A stretch of 7,900 nucleotides of DNA from Opitutia bacterium (lineage in GTDB: Bacteria > Verrucomicrobiota > Verrucomicrobiia > Opitutales > Seribacteraceae). The notes under the pieces are model-generated. The model made no database searches. It had not been told where the DNA came from and was given only the letters and a program-made list of their open reading frames with translations. Of the stretch, positions 1 through 5,919 are shown in pieces (position 1 is the first letter of the stretch; every line of letters begins with the position of its first letter). The stretch is from assembly GCA_002692605.1 (NCBI GenBank), contig NZLE01000082.1, positions 1 through 7,900 of the forward strand, in the 5' to 3' direction. The position numbers and the translations under genes are program-made.

Positions 1-33
1 AGGAGTTCTAGGAATAAATCCGGTTCCAGGTCT

Positions 34-38
34 AAGGA
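34..38 (+). promoter_or_regulatory. Possible ribosome binding site for panB
   Basis: AAGGA lies 7 bases before GTG 46, a good Shine-Dalgarno match at proper spacing. It is the main support for starting PanB at this GTG instead of TTG 58 or a codon left of the window. It sits inside a reading frame that stays open to base 1, so it could be a chance match. Confidence 0.4.
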
Positions 39-45
39 CAAAGCC

Positions 46-927
46 GTGGATCGGTCTTTGAGCGTTGCTTCAGCGAGCAAGGCCACAGGGTCTAAGCGGG
101 GGAACCAAGAGTCAAAAGGAAAAAAAACGCACGGTGGATCGGTTGAAGTCCAGCCAACGGTTTCCCATATTCTTCAATTAAAAGGCAAACGACCCATTGT
201 TGGCTTAACTGCATATGATGCCATCATGGGCCGTGCGGTCTCCGATTCAGGGGTGGACTTTCTCTTGGTCGGAGATTCGGTCGGAACGACCCTTTTGGGT
301 TATGATACCACGATTCCCGTTACTTTGGACGACATGGTTCGGCATACTGCAGCGGTGAGACGGAGTAATCCAAACTGCCTCCTTGTTGCGGACCTTCCAT
401 TCGGAGAAGCCAGTCTATCCTTTGACCGACTGCTTGAATCCACTCGGCGATTGATGCAGAAAGGTGGGGCGGATGCAATTAAGCTCGAAGGCGGGAAAGA
501 CGTTGCCGATGACATTGAGAAGCTCGTGGCAACGGGGATTCCGGTCTTAGGTCATATCGGTTTGTTGCCCCAAACTGTCAAAGCGATAGGAGGATACCGT
601 AAATACGGGGCTTCCAAAGAGGAGGCTGAGGCCTTGTATACCGATGCCATTGCCCTAGAGGAAGCTGGTTGCTTTGCCATCGTTGGTGAAATGATTGAGC
701 CCAAGATCGCATCCGAGCTGGCTCGTCAGGTTTTGCCTCCTCTGATAGGCATTGGGAGTGGTGAAGCGTGCGATGGACAAATACTTGTCACCACGGATCT
801 GCTCGGTTGGTCGAACGGTCCCGTGCCCTCCTTCGTGCGACCCTATGCGAATCTGAACCAGATCGTCAGTAAAGCCCTTGGTGAATTCGTTCAAGAAATC
901 AGAAACCGCCAGTTGCCGACCAAATGA
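46..927 (+). CDS. panB: 3-methyl-2-oxobutanoate hydroxymethyltransferase (ketopantoate hydroxymethyltransferase)
   Basis: PanB transfers a hydroxymethyl group from 5,10-methylene-tetrahydrofolate to 2-oxoisovalerate, giving ketopantoate, the first committed step to pantothenate and CoA; the enzyme is cytoplasmic. The TIM-barrel core runs from about residue 36 to the end. Family motifs are visible: LTAYDA (54-59), VGDS (75-78, metal/substrate Asp77-Ser78), ADLPFGE (115-121, Asp116), IKLEGG (145-150, Lys146/Glu148), GHIGLLPQ (169-176) and the presumed catalytic Glu215, followed by IGIGSG and CDGQILV (242-248). At 293 residues it is about 30 longer than typical PanB because of a basic Ser/Lys/Arg-rich N-terminus (1-35). 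GTG 46 is chosen because AAGGA lies 7 bases upstream. However, the frame has no stop back to base 1 and the residues there have the same composition, so the true start may lie outside the window. The stop overlaps gpsA (ATGA), suggesting translational coupling. Confidence 0.93.
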   Translation: MDRSLSVASASKATGSKRGNQESKGKKTHGGSVEVQPTVSHILQLKGKRPIVGLTAYDAIMGRAVSDSGVDFLLVGDSVGTTLLGYDTTIPVTLDDMVRHTAAVRRSNPNCLLVADLPFGEASLSFDRLLESTRRLMQKGGADAIKLEGGKDVADDIEKLVATGIPVLGHIGLLPQTVKAIGGYRKYGASKEEAEALYTDAIALEEAGCFAIVGEMIEPKIASELARQVLPPLIGIGSGEACDGQILVTTDLLGWSNGPVPSFVRPYANLNQIVSKALGEFVQEIRNRQLPTK

Positions 928-1925
928 ACTTTTGTGTCCTGGGAGCTGGTGCATGGGGTACGGCCGTTGCCATTTACCTTTCAAAACAGAGTCATGTGGT
1001 CACCTTGGTTCCAAGACGGATGGAGCATGCGTTGCGATTGTCCAGTGAGCGGACCAACGAAGAATATTTGCCGAGTGTCGCGTTTACGGCTGACATGCAG
1101 GTCGGTTGCTCTTTGCGTCCGGTGGTCATGGAGAGCGATTATTTGTTCATGGCATGTCCCTCTCACGCGCTTCGCGAAACTTGTCGTTCGGTTTTGGCCT
1201 TTAAAGATGATTTCGCTCAGTTGAAGGGAGTCATTGCATTATGCAAGGGGCTTGAACCGGAAACCAATAAGTTTGCCCACGAAGTCATACAGGAAGAGTT
1301 TGGCTCAACCGTCCGTTCGGGTTATCTGACCGGACCTAGCCACGCTTTGGATGTGGCGCAGGGCAAACCGGCGGCAATGGTCTTGGCAATGGATGGACCG
1401 AAGGATTCCCTCATTCAACTACAGGACGGACTTAGTTCGGAAATGATGAGAGTTTACCGTTCCGAGGACCGTATTGGAGTGGGCCTTGGTAGTTGCCTTA
1501 AAAACGTCTATGCCATTGCCACCGGACTTTCGGATGGTTTGGGTTTGGGTGATAATGCTCGTGCGGCACTGCTTACCAGAAGCATGAGCGAGATGGTCGA
1601 CCTAGGGGTTGCCTTGGGTGGGGAAGTCGAAACTTTTATGGGACTGAGCGGTTTCGGAGATCTGATCGGAACTTGCATGGGCGGATGGAGCCGAAACCGG
1701 ACCTTTGGTTTGGAATTAGCGAAGGGGATCAATCCCAATGAGGTCGTGCGCTCCCAGAAGACGGTTGTCGAGGGTTATTGGGCTACCGCTTGTTTTTATG
1801 AAAAATGTGGTAATATCTCAGTGGAAATGCCTATTTTACGAGAGATTCATGCTATTCTTTATCAGAACAAGAAACCGGCTCTTGCCTTGCAGGATTTGAT
1901 GAAACGCAACCTCAAGGCCGAATAA
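924..1925 (+). CDS. gpsA: Glycerol-3-phosphate dehydrogenase [NAD(P)+]
   Basis: GpsA reduces dihydroxyacetone phosphate to sn-glycerol 3-phosphate with NAD(P)H, supplying the backbone for phospholipids; it is cytoplasmic. The 333 residues match the usual family length. The N-terminal Rossmann fold begins at once with VLGAGAWGTA (5-14). Further motifs are CKG (107-109), GPSHA (137-141, common in the family), the catalytic-lysine motif CLKN (191-194, Lys193), the glycine/asparagine stretch GLGDNARAAL (207-216), and GFGDLIGTC (243-251) followed by SRNRTFG. VVEG (281-284) and a helical C-terminus complete the family pattern. The ATG is part of the ATGA that ends panB and no Shine-Dalgarno is seen before it, so translation is probably coupled to panB. 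No frameshift or missing key residue is apparent. Confidence 0.96.
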   Translation: MNFCVLGAGAWGTAVAIYLSKQSHVVTLVPRRMEHALRLSSERTNEEYLPSVAFTADMQVGCSLRPVVMESDYLFMACPSHALRETCRSVLAFKDDFAQLKGVIALCKGLEPETNKFAHEVIQEEFGSTVRSGYLTGPSHALDVAQGKPAAMVLAMDGPKDSLIQLQDGLSSEMMRVYRSEDRIGVGLGSCLKNVYAIATGLSDGLGLGDNARAALLTRSMSEMVDLGVALGGEVETFMGLSGFGDLIGTCMGGWSRNRTFGLELAKGINPNEVVRSQKTVVEGYWATACFYEKCGNISVEMPILREIHAILYQNKKPALALQDLMKRNLKAE

Positions 1926-1930
1926 GCGGA

Positions 1931-1959
1931 TTGCCATTCCCACAGATGGCAGGTATTAT
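1931..1959 (+). promoter_or_regulatory. Candidate sigma-70-type promoter before queH
   Basis: TTGCCA (1931-1936) and TATTAT (1954-1959) each match the -35 and -10 consensus at five of six positions, and they are separated by exactly 17 bases. They lie in the 40-base gap between gpsA and queH, where an internal promoter would make sense. The predicted transcription start, about seven bases past the -10 box, falls on or next to GTG 1966, so a transcript from here would be leaderless or nearly so. Matches of this quality also arise by chance, and consensus use in this lineage is unknown. Confidence 0.35.
1932..1951. repeat. Short inverted repeat in the gpsA-queH gap
   Basis: TGCCAT (1932-1937) and ATGGCA (1946-1951) form a perfect 6-bp stem with an 8-base loop, and a T-G pair could extend it at the base. 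It overlaps the -35 box and the spacer of the candidate promoter. No T-run follows, so it is not a convincing intrinsic terminator. It could be an operator half-site pair, a weak RNA hairpin, or chance. Confidence 0.3.
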
Positions 1960-1965
1960 TCCGTC

Positions 1966-2616
1966 GTGAATTCTGCAGAGCGTCCAATACTCGTTGCGCC
2001 GAATGGGGAAAAGTCCATTCTGCTTCATTCATGCTGCGCTCCCTGTGAGGGCGAAGTTCTCGAGACGCTTTTGGGATCTGGAATTACTCCAACGGTTTTC
2101 TTTTACAATCCCAACATCCACCCAAAACGAGAATATGAAATTAGAAAGGGAGAGGATAAGAAGTTTTGCGAAAAAATCGGTGTGAAGCACATCGATTCCG
2201 ATTACGATACCAATAAGTGGTTTCAAAGAGTCAAAGGTTTGGAGTGGGAACCCGAACGAGGGGCTCGGTGTTCCGTTTGCTTCGATATGCGTTTCGAGCG
2301 CACTGCGTTGTATGCTCATGAAAACGGGTACAAGCTTTTTTCGAGTAGTTTGGGGATTTCTCGCTGGAAGAATATGGAACAAATCAATGGATGCGGAGAG
2401 CGCGCTGCTTCCAGGTATGAGGATTTGACCTATTGGACCTACAACTGGCGAAAGTCGGGAGGGTCTCAAAGGATGATCGAGACTTCCAAGCGAGAAGGTT
2501 TCTACCAACAGGAATACTGCGGATGCGTCTACTCTTTGCGGGATACCAACAAATGGAGAATGGCTCAGGGAAGGGGTAAAGTGGCAATTGGCAAAAAGTT
2601 TTACGGAGATGAATGA
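1966..2616 (+). CDS. queH: Epoxyqueuosine reductase QueH (DUF208 family)
   Basis: QueH reduces epoxyqueuosine in tRNA to queuosine, the last step of Q34 wobble-base synthesis, and is unrelated in fold to the cobalamin-dependent QueG. The 216-residue protein shows the family's cysteine pattern: HSCCAPC (21-27; Cys23, 24, 27), RCSVCFDMR (101-109; Cys102, 105) and the C-terminal EYCGCVYS (183-190; Cys185, 187). NPNIHP followed by EY and R (48-60) and FSSSLGISRWKN (125-136) are also typical. These cysteines fit the iron-sulfur/metal and redox chemistry known for the family. The frame is open upstream back into gpsA, but GTG 1966 is the only usual start codon before the conserved core, and only a poorly spaced AGG (1951-1953) precedes it. 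No other queuosine gene is in the window, so its role rests on homology. Confidence 0.93.
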   Translation: MNSAERPILVAPNGEKSILLHSCCAPCEGEVLETLLGSGITPTVFFYNPNIHPKREYEIRKGEDKKFCEKIGVKHIDSDYDTNKWFQRVKGLEWEPERGARCSVCFDMRFERTALYAHENGYKLFSSSLGISRWKNMEQINGCGERAASRYEDLTYWTYNWRKSGGSQRMIETSKREGFYQQEYCGCVYSLRDTNKWRMAQGRGKVAIGKKFYGDE

Positions 2617-2651
2617 ACCTTTTGAAAGCTTGAAACCGGAAAATCCTTACC

Positions 2652-3461
2652 ATGAGTGACTCGATGTGGTCGAAATTGAGAGAAGAAGCGACTTCCTTAG
2701 CTTCTCGCGAAAGAATTCTTTCCAAAATTCTTACCGAATTGATTTTGGAGCGTGAATCCTTGTCGGATGCGTTGAGTTGGCGTTTGTCTTCTCGCTTGGC
2801 GAAAGGATCGGTTCCCGAGGATGATCTTCGTGGGCTTTTCAGAAAGAGCCTTGAATCTTCCGAGGAAGTTATGGATGCGATCGAAGCAGACCTTCTTGCA
2901 GTCAGGGATAGGGATCCGGCGTGCGATGATTTCATCAGCCCCTTTTTGTATTTCAAGGGATTTCAGGCATTGTGCTCCTACAGGGTTGGGCATGCTCTTT
3001 GGAACGCGGACCGCAGAGAAATCGCTCTTTATTTGCAAAGCCTGACCTCAATCGTGTATTCGGTCGATATTCATCCGGCAGCAAGGATCGGAAAGGGAAT
3101 TATGCTGGATCATGCGACTGGTTTCGTTGCCGGTGAGACGACTGTCATCGAAAATGACGTCTCGATCCTTCATGAAGTCACTCTGGGGGGAACGGGAAAG
3201 GAAAGGGGGGATCGTCATCCGAAAATCCGCTCGGGAGTCCTGATCGGAGCGGGCGCCAAGATTCTAGGTAACGTTGAAATCGGAGAAGGCGCTCGGGTTG
3301 GAGCAAGCAGTGTGGTACTTACTGACGTCCCTCCTCACGTTTCCGTGGCGGGCGTACCCTCCAAAATCGTTGGGGAGTGTGCCGAAGAAAGTCTTCCTTC
3401 CTTGAAAATGGATCACTCGATGGAGAATTTTAAGGAGTACGAAATGGGGGGGGGCATCTAG
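2652..3461 (+). CDS. cysE: Serine O-acetyltransferase
   Basis: CysE acetylates L-serine with acetyl-CoA to give O-acetylserine, the substrate of cysteine synthase CysK. At 269 residues it is colinear with the E. coli type enzyme. The N-terminal helical SATase domain covers about 1-135 and includes AVRDRDPA (83-90) and LYFKGFQAL (99-107). The left-handed beta-helix follows, with DIHPAARIGKGIMLDHATG (139-157; Asp139, His154), NDVSILHEVTLGGTGK (168-183), GDRHPKIR (186-193; His189) and AGVPSKIVG (233-241). Asp139, His154 and His189 fall where the catalytic residues of the E. coli enzyme are expected. The tail ends in Gly-Gly-Gly-Ile; a C-terminal Ile is the known anchor that inserts into the CysK active site. 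ATG 2652 is the first start after an in-frame TGA (2631-2633). The upstream Shine-Dalgarno is poor. The last codons contain a run of nine G. Confidence 0.96.
   Translation: MSDSMWSKLREEATSLASRERILSKILTELILERESLSDALSWRLSSRLAKGSVPEDDLRGLFRKSLESSEEVMDAIEADLLAVRDRDPACDDFISPFLYFKGFQALCSYRVGHALWNADRREIALYLQSLTSIVYSVDIHPAARIGKGIMLDHATGFVAGETTVIENDVSILHEVTLGGTGKERGDRHPKIRSGVLIGAGAKILGNVEIGEGARVGASSVVLTDVPPHVSVAGVPSKIVGECAEESLPSLKMDHSMENFKEYEMGGGI
3446..3454 (+). repeat. Nine-G homopolymer in the last cysE codons
   Basis: An uninterrupted run of nine G spans the final ATG-GGG-GGG-GGC codons of cysE, just before the ATC (Ile) and TAG. Such tracts are prone to replication slippage, sequencing indels and ribosome slippage. 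One extra G, or a -1 ribosomal shift, would take the CysE frame past TAG and in frame into the following kinase gene. Confidence 0.9.
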
Positions 3462-3511
3462 TCCGCTTGGCTTTTCCGGAAATTTTTCAAAGCAATCAAA
3501 TCATCAACAAT

Positions 3512-4777
3512 ATGTCAGTAGATCAGAAGTCAAAACCATCTGAAAAGCAAACCTTGCAGGAATTGCCTGAGAGTGAGGATTCAAGCTCCAATGAAGGACC
3601 AAAGAAAGTCGAGGATTTGGAGGTTAAGGACGCTCAGCTCATTTTTCATACCGTTTGGCACGAACTTGAACAAGAGTTGGGTGGGGAAAACTTGCGGTTT
3701 CCCGCCGAAATCTTTTGGTTAAACGGCTCGCCTGGAGCCGGAAAGGGGACTCAAACCGCCTTCATAATGGAATTTAGGGACCTTACGGAAAAGCCCATCA
3801 TCGTGAGTGAACTCCTCAAGTCTCCCGAGGCTAGGAAGAAAATTGACGCGGGTCTGCTCGCTGGTGACAGAGAGGTAACAAAGCTGGTTTTACGCTCTTT
3901 ACTCGACCCCATGTATGAAAGTGGAGCCATAGTGGACGGCTATCCCAGAACGAAGACACAGGTCGAATGCCTAAAGCTTTTCCATGGAAAGTTAAGCGAA
4001 TTGAGAAGCAAGCATCTCGGGACCTTTCAAGAGTCGCAGTTTCCGAAGCCACGGTTTCACATAATCATGCTTTTCATTGATGAAGACGAGAGTGTGCGAA
4101 GGCAGTTATTGCGAGGACAACGTACCATTGCTCACAATGCCGAGGTTGAAGCTTCCGGAGTTGGAGAAATTCGGGAAATACGAAAAACCGACCTGGATGA
4201 GGACGCCGCCCATCGCAGATATAAGACCTTCAAGGAATCGACATATGACTCTCTGACTACCTTGCGTGAGGTTTTCCATTATCATTTCATCAATGCCCAT
4301 GGCTCTGTGATCGAGGTTCAGCAGAGGATCATTAGCGAACTCAAGTACCAGAGTTCTCTGGAGTTGGATGAGGCCACCTACGATCGGATCGCTTCGATCC
4401 CATTGGCCGAGAAGCTCTCGCTTCACGCCAGGCAAATACTCGTTCACCGCTTGGACTCCTATGAGAAATTCCATTCCGAGCTTTTCGAGCAAGTCGTTGG
4501 TTTGATCAAATCAAAATTTATTCCCATAGTGGAAAAACATTCGATTTCCGGACTTGCCTACATCAATTCGGAAGAGGCGGTTTTTGATGACCCTTTGGCC
4601 ATTGCAATGCTGATTGACGTATTCACCGAACGCGGTTTCACCGCAGTTGTTGATATACGTAAAAAGGATGTTCCTTACCGCGTGGATCCCAAAACCTTCG
4701 AAATTATTAACCGGGTTCAAAAAGTCTATCGGGTGAGGATTAATTTCGTAGGCTCCAAAATTCGCCGAGGAGTCTGA
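3512..4777 (+). CDS. Adenylate-kinase-like nucleoside monophosphate kinase with unrecognised C-terminal domain
   Basis: This is probably a kinase that phosphorylates a nucleoside monophosphate using ATP. From ATG 3512 it has 421 residues, about twice a normal Adk. Residues 1-60 are acidic and Ser/Glu/Lys-rich and look disordered. The kinase core (about 66-280) has the P-loop GSPGAGKGTQ (72-81), DGYPRT (142-147, matching Adk DGFPRT) and the LID arginines in RQLLR (197-201). An Arg224/Arg235 pair is spaced 11 apart, as in Adk. The LID has no cysteines, so it is not the zinc type. In the NMP-binding loop, VSELLK (98-103) replaces the usual STGDMLR, so substrate choice is uncertain. Residues about 281-421 form a helical then alpha/beta domain ending IRRGV that I do not recognise. 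TTG 3467 would add 15 residues, but ATG is preferred. Neither start has a clear Shine-Dalgarno. It may or may not be the cell's main adk. Confidence 0.85.
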   Translation: MSVDQKSKPSEKQTLQELPESEDSSSNEGPKKVEDLEVKDAQLIFHTVWHELEQELGGENLRFPAEIFWLNGSPGAGKGTQTAFIMEFRDLTEKPIIVSELLKSPEARKKIDAGLLAGDREVTKLVLRSLLDPMYESGAIVDGYPRTKTQVECLKLFHGKLSELRSKHLGTFQESQFPKPRFHIIMLFIDEDESVRRQLLRGQRTIAHNAEVEASGVGEIREIRKTDLDEDAAHRRYKTFKESTYDSLTTLREVFHYHFINAHGSVIEVQQRIISELKYQSSLELDEATYDRIASIPLAEKLSLHARQILVHRLDSYEKFHSELFEQVVGLIKSKFIPIVEKHSISGLAYINSEEAVFDDPLAIAMLIDVFTERGFTAVVDIRKKDVPYRVDPKTFEIINRVQKVYRVRINFVGSKIRRGV

Positions 4778-4783
4778 GGGAGG
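4776..4783 (+). promoter_or_regulatory. Strong ribosome binding site for the M29 aminopeptidase
   Basis: GAGGGAGG overlaps the kinase stop codon (TGA 4775-4777) and ends 7 bases before ATG 4791. It is the best Shine-Dalgarno in the window. It decides the start in favour of ATG 4791, because TTG 4785 would be only one base away. The overlap with the stop suggests coupling to the kinase gene. Confidence 0.75.
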
Positions 4784-4790
4784 ATTGAGC

Positions 4791-5906
4791 ATGGACCCGC
4801 GTTATTTGACCCTTGCCGAGAACCTTGTCTCGCATTCCACCAACCTAACTGCAGGAGAGAAGATCCTGATTCACGCATTTGACGTTCCAGATGCCATGGT
4901 GCTGGCCTTGGTCCGCGCCGCCAGAGCAAGACGAGCAATCCCTTTCGTTCAAGTCCAGCATGCTCGGCTTGACCGTGAATGCATACTTGGTGGAGAGGAT
5001 ATTCAGTTCGAGGATGCCCTGACTTGGGAGTTGCAAAGAATGAAAGTAATGGACGCATACGTTGCCTTGCGCGGTTCGTCCAATGTCTTTGAGAATTCGG
5101 ATTTGCCTGCAGAGGACATGAAGCGGGCAATGAAAATCCTTAAGCCAGTCTTGGATTGGCGAGTGAAGGAGACTAAATGGTGTGTGCTCAGGTGGCCTAC
5201 TTCATCCATGGCTCAGCAGGCCAAGATGAGCTCGGAAGCTTTTGAGGATTTTTATTTCAACGCGTGCTGCATGGATTACGATCGAATGACAGTGGGAATG
5301 AACTCTCTGGAGGCGAGAATGAGAAAGGCCGATCAAGTCAAAATCGTCGGCCCTGACACGGATCTTCGCTTCTCACTAAAGGGAATCGATGCCGTCGCAT
5401 GTGGTGGAACGCATAATATCCCGGATGGCGAAGTTTTTTCATGTCCTGTTCGAGATAGCGTCGAAGGTTACGTTAGCTTTAATGCGGATACGATTTATCA
5501 GGGAACTTCCTTTTCGGGAGTGCGATTGAGTTTTGAGAAGGGGAGAATCATCGAAGCAAATTCCCGTTCGAATGAAGACAAGCTCCATGCAATTCTTGAT
5601 TCTGATGAAGGAGCTAGATACATAGGCGAATTTGCGATTGCATTCAACCCTATGATCACGAATCCGATGCTCGATATTCTTTTCGACGAGAAAATATCAG
5701 GTTCTTTTCATTTTACCCCGGGTCAAGCTTATGAGGAAGCCAACAACGGAAACAAATCACAGGTTCATTGGGATATGGTAAGCATTCAAAGACCGGAGTG
5801 GGGTGGTGGCGAAATTTGGTTCGATGACGAATTAATCCGAAAGGACGGTCTTTTCGTTCAGGAAGATTTGCTCAAGTTGAATCCCGATCACCTGCTTGGT
5901 AAATAG
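4791..5906 (+). CDS. M29-family metallo-aminopeptidase (AmpS/aminopeptidase T type)
   Basis: M29 enzymes are cytoplasmic dimetal aminopeptidases that remove N-terminal residues from peptides with broad specificity. From ATG 4791 the protein has 371 residues, slightly shorter than the roughly 410 usual for the family. The N-terminal domain (about 1-170) carries the family LxxGEKILI pattern (19-28). The catalytic C-terminal part contains NIPDGEVFSCP (209-219, Glu214), ARYIGEFAI (275-283, Glu280), DEKISGSFHFTPG (299-311; Glu300, His307), AYEE (313-316, Tyr314) and SQVHWDM (323-329; His326, Asp328), matching the expected metal ligands and active-site tyrosine in order. The shortness comes partly from a reduced loop between His307 and His326. 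No signal peptide is visible. It follows the kinase by 13 bases with a strong ribosome binding site. Substrate range cannot be read from the sequence. Confidence 0.9.
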   Translation: MDPRYLTLAENLVSHSTNLTAGEKILIHAFDVPDAMVLALVRAARARRAIPFVQVQHARLDRECILGGEDIQFEDALTWELQRMKVMDAYVALRGSSNVFENSDLPAEDMKRAMKILKPVLDWRVKETKWCVLRWPTSSMAQQAKMSSEAFEDFYFNACCMDYDRMTVGMNSLEARMRKADQVKIVGPDTDLRFSLKGIDAVACGGTHNIPDGEVFSCPVRDSVEGYVSFNADTIYQGTSFSGVRLSFEKGRIIEANSRSNEDKLHAILDSDEGARYIGEFAIAFNPMITNPMLDILFDEKISGSFHFTPGQAYEEANNGNKSQVHWDMVSIQRPEWGGGEIWFDDELIRKDGLFVQEDLLKLNPDHLLGK

Positions 5907-5919
5907 ATTCGCGTTTATT

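Noticed and set aside
2613..2633. Six-codon ORF (MNLLKA) starting at the queH stop and ending before cysE
   Set aside because: It is too short to support as a leader peptide; there is no cysteine/serine codon run or attenuator hairpin next to it.
2029..2956. Long minus-strand ORFs opposite queH and cysE (159 and 190 codons)
   Set aside because: They lie opposite genes with clear family motifs, resemble no known protein, and are best explained as antisense shadows.
3473..3482. Perfect palindrome TTTCCGGAAA between cysE and the kinase gene
   Set aside because: It is only ten bases, has no partner site and no associated promoter that I can support; chance is likely.
3467..3511. TTG 3467 as the kinase start
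   Set aside because: ATG 3512 lies in the same frame, the 15 extra residues are not conserved-looking, and no Shine-Dalgarno precedes the TTG.
4386..4400. Hairpin GGATCG-CTT-CGATCC
   Set aside because: It lies in the middle of the kinase coding sequence and is explained by ordinary codons (Asp-Arg-Ile-Ala-Ser-Ile-Pro).
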